From Miltoncostaea sp963770865 (lineage in GTDB: Bacteria; Actinomycetota; Thermoleophilia; Miltoncostaeales; Miltoncostaeaceae), in assembly GCA_963770865.1 (NCBI GenBank), contig CAVYRD010000009.1, forward strand, positions 62,001-126,000: a stretch of DNA of 64,000 nt. Direction: 5' to 3'. The translations under genes and the position numbers were made by a program. The notes beneath the pieces are model-generated. The model did not search any database. It had not been told where the DNA came from and saw only the letters and a list, made by a program, of their open reading frames with translations. Below, in pieces: positions 17,152-25,059 of the stretch. The first letter of the stretch is position 1; every line of letters starts with the position of its first letter.

Positions 17152-18534
17152 ATGACGACGCTCGACACCCGCCCCCGTCCCCCGATCGCCGCCCTGCGCG
17201 ACGCGGTCGGCCCGCCGGTCGTCCTCCCCGGCGAGGCCGGGTGGGACGAGGCCCGCACGCCCTGGAACCTGGCCGTGGACCAGCGGCCCGAGGCCGTCGT
17301 CCTCGCCCGCACCGCCGCCGACGTCCAGGCGACGGTGCGCTTCGCGCTCGCGGCCGGCCTGCAGGTGGTGCCGCAGGGGACCGGTCACGGCGCCGCCCCG
17401 ATGGGCGACCTGTCCGGCGCGATCCTCCTGCGGACCACCGCCATGCGGGCGGTGGAGATCCGCCCGGAGGCCCGCATCGCCCGCGCCAAGGCCGGCGCCG
17501 AGTGGGCGGACGTCGTGGGCCCCGCGACCGCGCACGGGCTCGTCCCCCTGCACGGCTCCTCGCCCGACGTCGGCGTCGTGGGCTACTCCCTGGGCGGCGG
17601 CATCGGCTGGATGGCCCGCCGCCACGGCCTCGCGACGAGCCACGTCACCGCCGTGGAGCTCGTCACCGGCGACGGCGAGCTGCTGCGCGCCGACGCCGAG
17701 TCGCACGCCGACCTCTTCTGGGCCATCCGCGGCGGCGGGGGCAACTTCGGCGTCGTCACCGCGCTCGAGTTCCGCCTGTTCCCGCTGGAGAGCGCCTACG
17801 CGGGCTGGCTGATCTGGCCCTGGGAGGACTCCCGGCGGGTGATGGACGCATGGAGCGCGTGGACGCGGGACCTCCCCGACGAGATGACCTCCCTCGTCCG
17901 GATCCTCCAGCTGCCGCCCCTGCCGATGATCCCGGAGCCCCTCCGGGGCCGGCGGCTCGTGGTGGTGGAGGCGGCGTGGACGGGCGACCCCGCCCGCGGG
18001 CCGGCGCTGCTGGCGCCCCTGCGCGCGCTGGCGCCCGAGATGGACACGTTCGACGTCGTGCCGGCGGCCGCCCTCGCGCACCTGCACGCCGACCCGGAGG
18101 AGCCGGTGCCCGGCGTGGGCGAGGGCGCGATGTTCGACGCCTTCCCGCCCGAGGCCGTGGAGGCGCTGGCGCAGGCCGCCGGGCCGGGCTCGGGGTCGCC
18201 GCTGCTGTCGGTCGAGGTGCGCCACCTCGGCGGCGCGCTCGCGCGCCCCGCGCCGGGCGCGGGGGCCCTCTCGCACCTCGACGGGGGGTTCGCGATGTTC
18301 GCCGTCGGCCTGCCGATGGACGCCGAGCAGGCGGCGATCATCGCGCGGCACCTGAGGGTGGTGACCGGGGCGCTCGCCCCGTGGGGCCGCGGGCGCCGGT
18401 ACGAGAACTTCTCGGAGGACCCGCACGACGCGGCCGAGGTCCACCGCGCCGAGACGGTGGCCCGCCTGCGCGAGATCCGCGACCGTCACGACGCGGGCCA
18501 CGTCGTCCGCGGCAGGCAGCGCCTCGGCGGGTGA
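17152..18534 (+). CDS. FAD-binding oxidoreductase (PCMH/BBE-type oxidase)
   Basis: 460 residues from ATG 17152, with GAGGAG five bases upstream. The PCMH FAD-binding fold is clear. GTGHGAAP carries the histidine that would hold FAD covalently. GGGIGWMARRHGLA and the IRGGGGNFGVVTAL motif are typical of berberine-bridge/6-hydroxynicotine-oxidase-like enzymes. A C-terminal motif (YENFSEDP) marks the BBE end, where the usual Tyr/Asn residues sit. The substrate is unknown. Divergent from the LAL regulator at 14231-17038, 114 bases apart, which suggests regulation by it. Confidence 0.9.
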   Translation: MTTLDTRPRPPIAALRDAVGPPVVLPGEAGWDEARTPWNLAVDQRPEAVVLARTAADVQATVRFALAAGLQVVPQGTGHGAAPMGDLSGAILLRTTAMRAVEIRPEARIARAKAGAEWADVVGPATAHGLVPLHGSSPDVGVVGYSLGGGIGWMARRHGLATSHVTAVELVTGDGELLRADAESHADLFWAIRGGGGNFGVVTALEFRLFPLESAYAGWLIWPWEDSRRVMDAWSAWTRDLPDEMTSLVRILQLPPLPMIPEPLRGRRLVVVEAAWTGDPARGPALLAPLRALAPEMDTFDVVPAAALAHLHADPEEPVPGVGEGAMFDAFPPEAVEALAQAAGPGSGSPLLSVEVRHLGGALARPAPGAGALSHLDGGFAMFAVGLPMDAEQAAIIARHLRVVTGALAPWGRGRRYENFSEDPHDAAEVHRAETVARLREIRDRHDAGHVVRGRQRLGG

Positions 18535-18592
18535 GCCCTCAGGGGCTACGGAGAAGCCACAACCGGCGCCGGTGACGGCCCCGATGGACGGG

Positions 18593-18628
18593 CGGGTGCG
18601 CGGGGCGAGGCTCGGCTCCGCGCACCCG
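18593..18628 (+). terminator. Strong hairpin between oxidase and pncB
   Basis: Perfect 11-bp arms (18593-18603 and 18618-18628), extendable by three further pairs to an eight-base loop. It lies 58 bases after the oxidase stop and 13 bases before the pncB start, so it can be a terminator or a leader structure controlling pncB. No U-tract. Confidence 0.5.
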
Positions 18629-18641
18629 ACATCCGAGACCC

Positions 18642-19979
18642 ATGCGATCCCCGTCCCCCCTGCTGACCGACCTGTACGAGCTGACGATGCTGCACGCCTA
18701 CTGGTCCGAGGGCATGAACGGGACCGCGGCGTTCGAGCTCTTCGTGCGCAGGCTCCCGCCGCAGCGGAGCTTCCTCATCGCCGCGGGCCTCGAGCAGGTC
18801 GTCGAGTACCTGCTGGACCTGCGGTTCACCGACGACGAGCTCGCCTACCTGGCGGAGACGGGCCACTTCGAACCGGAGTTCGTCGCGTCGCTCCGCGACC
18901 TGCGCTTCACGGGCGACGTCGATGCGATGCCGGAGGGCACCGTGTGCTTCCCCGACGAGCCGCTGATCCGGGTCACCGCCCCCATGAGGGAGGCGCAGCT
19001 CGTCGAGAGCCGGGTGCTCAACCTGATCCACTTCCAGACGGTCGTCGCCAGCAAGGCGGTGCGCTGCGCGCTGGCCGCGCCGGGACGGGTGCTCGTCGAC
19101 TTCGGCCTGCGGCGCGCGCACGGCGCCGAGGCCGGCCTGCTGTCGGCGCGAGCCGCCTACCTGGCCGGGTTCTCGGGCACGGCGACCGTCGAGGCCGGCC
19201 GGCGGTTCGGCGTGCCGATCCACGGCACGATGGCCCACTCGTACGTCCAGGCGCACGCCGACGAGGGCGCGGCCTTCGCGGCCTTCGCCCGGGCGCAGCC
19301 CGACAACGCGATCCTGCTGATCGACACCTACGACACCGAGCGCGCCGCGCACGAGGTCGTGCGGCTCGCGGGCATCCTGGCCGCCGAGGGCATCATGATC
19401 CGGGGCGTGCGCATCGACAGCGGGGACCTGGGCGAGCATGCGCGGCGCGTGCGCGCGATCCTCGACGACGGAGGCCTGACGACGGTGACGATCTTCGCGA
19501 GCGGGAACCTCGACGAGTTCCGCGTGCGCGACCTGCTCGCCCAGGGCGCGCCGATCGACGGCTTCGGCATCGGGACGCGCATGAACACCTCCGCCGACGC
19601 GCCCTACCTGGACTGCGCCTACAAGCTGCAGGAGTACGACGGCCAGCCTCGTCGCAAGCGCTCGGAGGGGAAGGCCACCTGGCCCGGCCGCAAGCAGGTC
19701 CACCGCCGCTACGACCCCGCCGGCCGGTGGCGTGGCGACGTGGTCACGCCGGCGTCCCAGCCGGCCCCGGGGATCCCCCTCCTCGCGCCGGTGATCCGGG
19801 CGGGACGCCTGGTCTCCCCGCTCCCCGGGTTGCCGGCCATTCGGCGGCGCGTGCGGGAGGAGATCGCGCGGCTGCCGGAGGCGATGCGCGCGCTCGACGG
19901 GCAGGCGCCCGCACCGGTGGAGATCGCGCCGGCGCTGCGCGCGCTGGCGGACGAGATGGACAGGAAGGACCGGCCATGA
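18642..19979 (+). CDS. pncB: Nicotinate phosphoribosyltransferase
   Basis: 445 residues. Joins nicotinate with PRPP (ATP-assisted) to give nicotinate mononucleotide, the entry step of the Preiss-Handler NAD salvage route, cytoplasmic. Family marks are present: LTDLYELTMLHAYW at the start, the active-site region with RRAHGAEAG, GTMAHSYVQ, the phosphate-binding IRIDSGDL-like segment (RGVRIDSGDLGEHARR) and GFGIGTRMNTS. Length and order fit full-length pncB. The stop overlaps the start of the nicotinamidase gene (ATGA), giving a two-step nicotinamide salvage unit. A strong hairpin sits directly upstream. The mycobacterial dormancy-regulon paralogue pncB2 is the closest functional analogy. Confidence 0.95.
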   Translation: MRSPSPLLTDLYELTMLHAYWSEGMNGTAAFELFVRRLPPQRSFLIAAGLEQVVEYLLDLRFTDDELAYLAETGHFEPEFVASLRDLRFTGDVDAMPEGTVCFPDEPLIRVTAPMREAQLVESRVLNLIHFQTVVASKAVRCALAAPGRVLVDFGLRRAHGAEAGLLSARAAYLAGFSGTATVEAGRRFGVPIHGTMAHSYVQAHADEGAAFAAFARAQPDNAILLIDTYDTERAAHEVVRLAGILAAEGIMIRGVRIDSGDLGEHARRVRAILDDGGLTTVTIFASGNLDEFRVRDLLAQGAPIDGFGIGTRMNTSADAPYLDCAYKLQEYDGQPRRKRSEGKATWPGRKQVHRRYDPAGRWRGDVVTPASQPAPGIPLLAPVIRAGRLVSPLPGLPAIRRRVREEIARLPEAMRALDGQAPAPVEIAPALRALADEMDRKDRP

Positions 19980-20596
19980 CGGCGACGGACCACGCGGCCC
20001 TCGTCCCGGCGCCCGGCGACGCGCTCGTCGTCGTCGACGTGCAGAACGACTTCGTCACGGGGACGCTCGCGGTGCCCGGGGGCGCCGAGGTGATCGAGCC
20101 GCTCCACCGGGCCGCCGCCCTGTTCGCGGACCGCGGCCTGCCGGTGTTCGCGACGCGGGACTGGCACCCGCCGGATCACTGCTCGTTCGCCGCCCAGGGC
20201 GGGCCGTGGCCCGTGCACTGCGTCGCCGGGACCACCGGCGCCGATCACGTGCCCGGCCTGCGGCTCCCCGCCGGCACGGTCCCGATGCTGAAGGCCACCC
20301 GGCCCGAGGCCGACGCGTATTCGGGCTTCGGCGGCACGGCGCTCGCGTCGGAGTTGCACGGACGCGACGTGCGCCGGATCTTCCTCGGGGGACTCGCCAC
20401 CGACTACTGCGTGCTGAACACCGTGCGCGACGCGATCGCCGAGGGGTTCGACGTCGTCGTGCTCGGCGACGCCATCCGCGCCGTTGACGTTCACGACGGG
20501 GACGGCGCGCGCGCGGAGGCCGAGATGCGCAGCCTGGGCGCGCGCTTCGCGCGCGTCGACGAGCTGACGCCGGGAGGCGAGGCCCGTGGTCAGTGA
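19976..20596 (+). CDS. pncA: Nicotinamidase (isochorismatase family)
   Basis: 206 residues. Hydrolyses nicotinamide to nicotinate and ammonia, feeding pncB directly upstream. The catalytic triad can be read: Asp in VVDVQNDF, Lys in MLKAT and Cys in GLATDYCV. The metal-binding motif DWHPPDH is intact. The start ATG overlaps the pncB stop by four bases, so the pair should be made together. A bacterial PncA is normally about 190-210 residues, as here. Confidence 0.94.
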   Translation: MTATDHAALVPAPGDALVVVDVQNDFVTGTLAVPGGAEVIEPLHRAAALFADRGLPVFATRDWHPPDHCSFAAQGGPWPVHCVAGTTGADHVPGLRLPAGTVPMLKATRPEADAYSGFGGTALASELHGRDVRRIFLGGLATDYCVLNTVRDAIAEGFDVVVLGDAIRAVDVHDGDGARAEAEMRSLGARFARVDELTPGGEARGQ

Positions 20597-20683
20597 GATC
20601 CCGGTGGCGATCGGCGGGAAAACGCCGATGCCATCGCGCCGCGGCGCCGCGAGGGTCGGTTCCACCGAGCGAAGGGAGACGTG

Positions 20684-21025
20684 ATGTCCGTCCTGACCGT
20701 CGCCAGCCTGGAGGGCGAGCCCCGGGCGGTCTTCTCCGCCCTCGAGCACCACTGGGCCGACCACGCCCCGGCTCACGGCCTGCTGGAGCGGACCGTCGCG
20801 CACGGCCCCGGGGGCTTCCTGGTGGTCGAGACGTGGGAGACCGAGGCCGACGCCACCGGCGCCTGGGCCGTCGTCCGCCTGGAGGGCATCCCGTCCCCGG
20901 ACGTCCAGGTCTATGGCGTGGTGGCCCGCACGGGGACGGCGGAGGCCCCGAGGCCGAACTGGGCCGAGCTCGCGCTGCCGGACGACGCGGTGTGGGACGA
21001 GCGGGTGGTCCCGCGGGACTCGTGA
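20684..21025 (+). CDS. Small hypothetical protein
   Basis: 113 residues from ATG 20684 with AAGGGAG five bases upstream; a GTG three bases earlier is too close to that site. The protein begins with a short strand and a helix (VFSALEHHWADHAPAHG), then FLVVETWETEADATGAWAV. This pattern loosely recalls dimeric alpha-beta barrel proteins such as antibiotic-biosynthesis monooxygenases. I cannot name a family with confidence. It sits between pncA and the Prim-Pol fusion on the same strand. Confidence 0.65.
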   Translation: MSVLTVASLEGEPRAVFSALEHHWADHAPAHGLLERTVAHGPGGFLVVETWETEADATGAWAVVRLEGIPSPDVQVYGVVARTGTAEAPRPNWAELALPDDAVWDERVVPRDS

Positions 21026-21053
21026 CCGTCCGCGCCGGCCCCGCGCCGCCGCC

Positions 21054-22292
21054 GTGACGGGGCCGGCCGCCCTCGCGGCGTTCGCCTACACGGGCCTGGG
21101 CTGGGCGGTCGTCCCGGTTCACACGCCGGCCGGGGACGCGTGCAGCTGCGGACGGGCCGACTGCCCGTCCCCCGGCAAGCACCCCCGCGTCCGCTGGCAG
21201 GCCTACGCGGAGAGCGGCCCGCGGACCGAGGAGATCCGCGGCTGGTGGCGGAGGTGGCCCGACGCCAACCTGGCCGTGGTGACGGGCCGCGTCTCCGGCG
21301 TGGCCGTGCTCGACGTCGACCCCCGCAGCGGGGGCGACGTCGCCCTCAAGGGGTTCGAGGCGCGGTGGGGGGCGCTCCCGCCGACGGCGGAGACGCTCAC
21401 CGGCGGGGGCGGCCGGCACCTCTGGCTCGATGTGAGGGGGGCCGCCCTGCCGTCGGCGACGCCGGCGCCCGGCCTGGATCTGAAGGCGGAGGGAGGGACC
21501 GTCGTGGCGCCGCCGAGCCTCCACGCGTCGGGGCGCCGGTACACGTGGCGGGAGGGGCGCTCCCCCTGGGAGATCCCCCTCGCGCCGGTGCCGGGGTGGC
21601 TGGCGTCGCTCGCCGGAGGCACCGACGGGGCGGACGGGCCGCGCCATCCCCTCGGCGACGCGCCGGTCCGGGCCGCGGCCGAGCAGGAGGCGTTCGCCGA
21701 CGCCTGGCGCGGCGCCGGGATCGATCTGCGTCCGGGCGACCGCTACTACCTCTGCCCGTTCCACGAGGACCATCGGCCGTCGCTGCACATCGACGCCGAG
21801 GGGTGCCGCTGGTTCTGCTTCGGCTGCCGGCGCGGGGGTGGGATCGGGGCGCTCCGGCGCCTGCTCGGCCACGGGGAGCCCGCACGGGCGCGCCCGCGGC
21901 TCGTCGGGCGCGTGGGGGCGGAGGCGCCCGTCACGCTCCCCGGCTCCCGTGAGGTGGACGTGGTCGGGGAGTCCCACCACCAGGACGAGTTGCTCGCTCT
22001 GACGGGCGGCGCGCGCCGGTACGGGGGCGTGGACGCCGAGGCGATCGCCGAGCTCGTCCCCGAGCCCGGCAACCGCTTCGACCCCGATGCCGTTGCGGTG
22101 GGGATCGGCGGGGTCGCCGTCGGCCACCTGCGGCACGGCGACGCCGTGCGCCTGCGGCCGCTGATCGACGAGGCCCGGCGGCGGCACGGGGCGGCACGGT
22201 GCCGGGCCGTCGTCCGCGGCGGGTGGGACAGGGGGCGGGGCGACGTCGGCGCGTTCGGCGTCGTGCTGCTGCTCCCCGACGCCCCCGGCTAG
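21054..22292 (+). CDS. Prim-Pol (AEP) - CHC2 zinc finger - HIRAN fusion protein
   Basis: 412 residues from GTG 21054. Residues about 1-175 match the bifunctional DNA primase/polymerase N-terminal domain: GWAVVPVHTP, a short Cys cluster (CSCGRADCPSPGKHP), ANLAVVTGRVSGVAVLDVD and TGGGGRHLW. Residues about 220-280 form a DnaG-like CHC2 zinc finger (LCPFHEDHRPSLHI, then FCFGCRRGGG). Residues about 300-412 form a HIRAN domain (EVDVVGES, ELVPEPGNRFDPDAVAV, VAVGHLRH), a module that in helicases such as HLTF recognises DNA 3' ends. No helicase domain is present. Prim-Pol proteins usually belong to plasmids or prophages, yet no other mobile gene is nearby. The role is likely damage-tolerant priming or gap filling; this is inference. 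Confidence 0.85.
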   Translation: MTGPAALAAFAYTGLGWAVVPVHTPAGDACSCGRADCPSPGKHPRVRWQAYAESGPRTEEIRGWWRRWPDANLAVVTGRVSGVAVLDVDPRSGGDVALKGFEARWGALPPTAETLTGGGGRHLWLDVRGAALPSATPAPGLDLKAEGGTVVAPPSLHASGRRYTWREGRSPWEIPLAPVPGWLASLAGGTDGADGPRHPLGDAPVRAAAEQEAFADAWRGAGIDLRPGDRYYLCPFHEDHRPSLHIDAEGCRWFCFGCRRGGGIGALRRLLGHGEPARARPRLVGRVGAEAPVTLPGSREVDVVGESHHQDELLALTGGARRYGGVDAEAIAELVPEPGNRFDPDAVAVGIGGVAVGHLRHGDAVRLRPLIDEARRRHGAARCRAVVRGGWDRGRGDVGAFGVVLLLPDAPG

Positions 22293-22335
22293 CCGCCCGG
22301 GCGGGCGCGGAGGGCGGACGCCCGGCCGGGCCGGG

Positions 22336-22542
22336 TCACGGCCCGACCTCGGTGCGCGGGGCCTCGAGTCCGACGGCGGCGCTGAGGCGCTCCCACTCGG
22401 CCCGCTCGGCGAGGGTGAACCAGTCGGGCTCGGTGAGCCTCAGTGGCGACCGCGACACCGCGATGTACTCGGCGATCGCCGACTCGACGTCCTCGTCGCA
22501 CGACGACGGTTGCGTGTCCCAGGAGCGGAAGAAGAACGGCAT
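22336..22542 (-). CDS. Small hypothetical protein
   Basis: 68 residues starting at ATG 22542. GGAGG lies five bases upstream, a strong ribosome-binding site that supports a real gene. The sequence is acidic with aromatic residues (FFFRSWDTQPSS, ESAIAEYIAVSR, DWFTLAERAEWERL) and has no Cys pairs or membrane helix. No family recognised. It converges on the Prim-Pol fusion and diverges from capA. Confidence 0.6.
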   Translation of the reverse strand: MPFFFRSWDTQPSSCDEDVESAIAEYIAVSRSPLRLTEPDWFTLAERAEWERLSAAVGLEAPRTEVGP

Positions 22543-22803
22543 GACGACCTCCGAGTACGGCTGGGTGACGACGGTAGCCCGCGTCGCCCCCCCCGCCGTC
22601 CGTGGCGCCCCGGAGGAGCCCCGCGGATTTCCGCGGGACCGCCGGGCGGCCGGGGGCGCGTGGAGGAGACTCGGGAAAGCCGCGCCCGCGCCTGAGTGGC
22701 GCCACCGATGCGTCGCGGGCGCACGGCGTCAGGCTGGGCCGCACGGCGCGGGGCGGCTCACGCCACGCCGGCCCGACCCGGCCGAGGAGGCCACGATGAC
22801 GCG

Positions 22804-23781
22804 GTGAGCGCGGGCCAGCAGATCCGGATCGCCCTCATGGGCGACACGATGCTCGGCAGGGGCGTCGGCGAGAAGATGGGCCGCCGTGGGACCGGGCGGG
22901 GACTGGTGGCCCCGGAGATCGTCGAGGCAGCGGGGACCGCCGACCTCGTCGTGCTCAACCTCGAGTGCTGCGTGTCGGAGCGCGGAGAGCGCTGGCAGGC
23001 GCCGGGCAAGCCCTTCTTCTTCCGGGCGCCGCCGGCCGCCGTCGAGCTCCTGGCCGAGCTCGGCGTCGGGTGCGTGACGCTGGCGAACAACCACGCCCTC
23101 GACTTCGGCCCGCTCGCCCTGCAGGACACGCTGGATCGGCTCGGGGCGGCGGGCATCGCCTGCGTCGGTGCGGGCGCGAACGTGGCCGAGGCCCGCCGCC
23201 CGGCCGTGCTGCCGGTCCGCGGCCTCGCGGTCGTCGTGATCGGCGTCACCGACCACCCCGCGGACTTCGCGGCCGGACCCGACCGGCCGGGGGTCGCCTA
23301 CGCGGACCTCTGGGACGAGCCGGTGCCCGGCTGGCTGGCCGACACCGTCGCCGGCGCACGCATGAGCGCCGACGTCGTCCTGGTCACGCCCCACTGGGGC
23401 CCGAACATGGTGGCCTCGCCGCAGCCGCACGTCCGCGCCGCGGCGGCGCGCCTCGTGGCGGCCGGTGCGACCGTCGTCGCGGGCCACTCCGCGCACGTCT
23501 TCCACGGCGCCGCGCCGCCGGTCCTGTTCGATCTCGGCGACTTCATCGACGACTACGCCATCGACCCGGTGCTCCGGAACGACCTCGGGCTGCTCTGGAC
23601 CGTGACGGTGGGAACCGGTGGGCTCACGCGCATCGAGTGCCTCCCGCTCGTCATCGACGACCGGCGGACGCGCGCCGCCCGCGGGCGGGACCTCGCGTGG
23701 ATCGAGCACCGCCTGCGATCGGCCTGCGCCGGGCTCGGGTCGGCGGTCCGCCGGGAACGCGGCGTGCTGGTCGTCGGGTGA
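22804..23781 (+). CDS. CapA-family protein (poly-gamma-glutamate capsule synthesis-like phosphoesterase fold)
   Basis: 325 residues. The calcineurin-like CapA fold is clear: IRIALMGDTMLGRG, VVLNLECCVS, CVTLANNHALDFG, then VVLVTPHWGPNM, AGHSAHVFHG and LFDLGDFIDDY. No signal peptide or membrane helix is visible, unlike capsule-forming CapA, so it may be a soluble relative. The annotated start is GTG 22804. Six bases after the GAGGAGG ribosome-binding site at 22784-22790 lies an ATG (22796) whose frame ends after three codons, overlapping the GTG. If one G were missing there, the real start would be that ATG. A CapA-like gene is also part of the mycobacterial DosR regulon. Confidence 0.88.
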   Translation: MSAGQQIRIALMGDTMLGRGVGEKMGRRGTGRGLVAPEIVEAAGTADLVVLNLECCVSERGERWQAPGKPFFFRAPPAAVELLAELGVGCVTLANNHALDFGPLALQDTLDRLGAAGIACVGAGANVAEARRPAVLPVRGLAVVVIGVTDHPADFAAGPDRPGVAYADLWDEPVPGWLADTVAGARMSADVVLVTPHWGPNMVASPQPHVRAAAARLVAAGATVVAGHSAHVFHGAAPPVLFDLGDFIDDYAIDPVLRNDLGLLWTVTVGTGGLTRIECLPLVIDDRRTRAARGRDLAWIEHRLRSACAGLGSAVRRERGVLVVG

Positions 23782-23965
23782 CGACGGGACGGAGCCAGGT
23801 GGATGTCGCCGCCGGTACCCGCCTCGGTGAAGCCGAAGCCGCGCATCGGCGACGGCCCCGATGCCGTCGGGAGCGGCGGCCCCGATCGTCTCGCCGAAAG
23901 GCCTCCTCGGCGCACGAGCCTCCCAGGCGCGCATGGGGAGGAGGCATCGACGCCGGAGGTGCGTG

Positions 23966-24742
23966 ATGAGCTCGACCGGCACCGGCACCGACATGGGGCG
24001 CGTCGATCTCGCGTCGCAGGTGCGGCAGGCTCTGGCCGCCGAGCCGCGGCTCGCGGAGGAGGCCGCGGCGATCGGCGTCGCGGCGGGCCCCGACACCGTG
24101 GTGACGCTCGAGGGCGAGGTGGCGAGCGTCGCCCGCAAGCGCATCGCGCTCGAGCGCGCCGCGGCCATCGACGGGGTCGTCGGCCTCGTGGACCGGCTGC
24201 GCGTCCGGCCTGCGGCGCGGATGTCGGACGAGGAGATCCTCCGCCTGGTCGTCGACGCCCTGGTCGGCGAGCCGGCCTTCCAGGCGATCCGCGTGCGGGG
24301 CGGTACCGGCGACTGGCATGCCGGGCCGCCCGACCTCGCGGGGCTCCGCCGCGAGGTCGACGTCGAGGTGGCGGACGGCGTGGTGACGCTGAACGGCAGC
24401 GTGCGCGGGCTGGACGAGAAGCGGCTGGCGGGCGTGCTGGCGTGGTGGGTGCCGGGCAGCCGGGACGTGATCAACGGCATCGCGGTCGAGCCCCCCGAGG
24501 ACGACAGCGATGCCGCGATCATCGAGGCCGTCCGGCTGGCGCTCGAGAAGGACCGCCTGGTGGATGCCGGCCAGGTGCGCGTGACGGCCCAGGACGCCGT
24601 GGTGACGCTGCGGGGGTACCTGCGCGAGGATCACGAGCGACACATGGCCGAATCGGACGCCTGGTTCGTGTTCGGGATCGACGACGTGGTGGACGAGATC
24701 CGTTTGGCGACGCCGGAGCCCCCCGAGACCGCGTCGCCGTGA
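23966..24742 (+). CDS. BON-domain protein (multiple BON repeats)
   Basis: 258 residues from ATG 23966, with GGAGG six bases upstream. Three BON-like modules of about 65 residues are visible. Each has a helix with a basic/hydrophobic face and a V-T-L-x-G-x-V strand (VVTLEGEVASV, VVTLNGSVRG, VVTLRGYLRE), followed by the glycine-containing turn. BON domains bind phospholipids or are linked to envelope stability. No signal peptide is seen, so the protein should be cytoplasmic. BON proteins are frequent in low-oxygen or stress gene clusters, which fits the neighbours. Confidence 0.85.
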   Translation: MSSTGTGTDMGRVDLASQVRQALAAEPRLAEEAAAIGVAAGPDTVVTLEGEVASVARKRIALERAAAIDGVVGLVDRLRVRPAARMSDEEILRLVVDALVGEPAFQAIRVRGGTGDWHAGPPDLAGLRREVDVEVADGVVTLNGSVRGLDEKRLAGVLAWWVPGSRDVINGIAVEPPEDDSDAAIIEAVRLALEKDRLVDAGQVRVTAQDAVVTLRGYLREDHERHMAESDAWFVFGIDDVVDEIRLATPEPPETASP

Positions 24743-24878
24743 GCCCGGCCCATCGGTGTACTGCGGAGGCCGGATCGTTGCGCTCCCGGATGCGCGGACG
24801 GGACCCGGCCGTGAGCGTGAGGCATCCGGAGCTCTCACCGGCCGGCGGAGCCGGTGCCGCGTGAGAAGGAGGTGTGTG

Positions 24879-25028
24879 ATGAAGGTCCGCGAGGCGATGG
24901 CCAAGACGATCAGCACCATCGCTCCCAGGCCCTCCACGCCGAGGGGTCGGCTGCCACCGAGGCGACGCTCGGCGTCACCCACGGTGCCTAGGGTCCCGCC
25001 GGCGCACCCCCTGCGGGTGCGCCGGTGA
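24879..25028 (+). pseudogene. Remnant of a CBS-domain protein
   Basis: A strong ribosome-binding site (AGAAGGAGG, 24865-24872) precedes ATG 24879. The first 16 residues, MKVREAMAKTISTIAP, are the classic beginning of a CBS-pair protein (signal M-x-x-T-x-V-x-P). The frame then turns into Arg/Pro nonsense and stops at 25028. The neighbouring frame reads on with HAEGSAATEATLGVTHG before its own stop. That leaves at most 40-50 residues of a protein that should have about 140. An internal deletion plus frameshift is likely. In mycobacteria the CBS protein Hrp1 belongs to the same dormancy regulon as several neighbours. Confidence 0.5.
24999..25025 (+). terminator. 11-bp hairpin terminator-like structure
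   Basis: Perfect arms 24999-25009 and 25015-25025 with a five-base loop, extendable by a G-U and a C-G pair. It overlaps the end of the CBS remnant and precedes the phosphoribosyltransferase start by 35 bases. A second GC palindrome follows at about 25034-25053. Confidence 0.55.
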
Positions 25029-25059
25029 GCCGGGCGCGCGCCCTGCGCGCGCGGTCGTG

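Noticed and set aside
22293..22335. Short GC-rich palindromes between the Prim-Pol fusion and the small minus-strand gene
   Set aside because: Arms of five bases or less in very GC-rich DNA are expected by chance; not reported as a terminator.
22336..22807. Plus-strand frames covering 22199-22807 as a gene
   Set aside because: They contain Arg/Ala-rich nonsense and overlap the minus-strand gene that has a strong ribosome-binding site.
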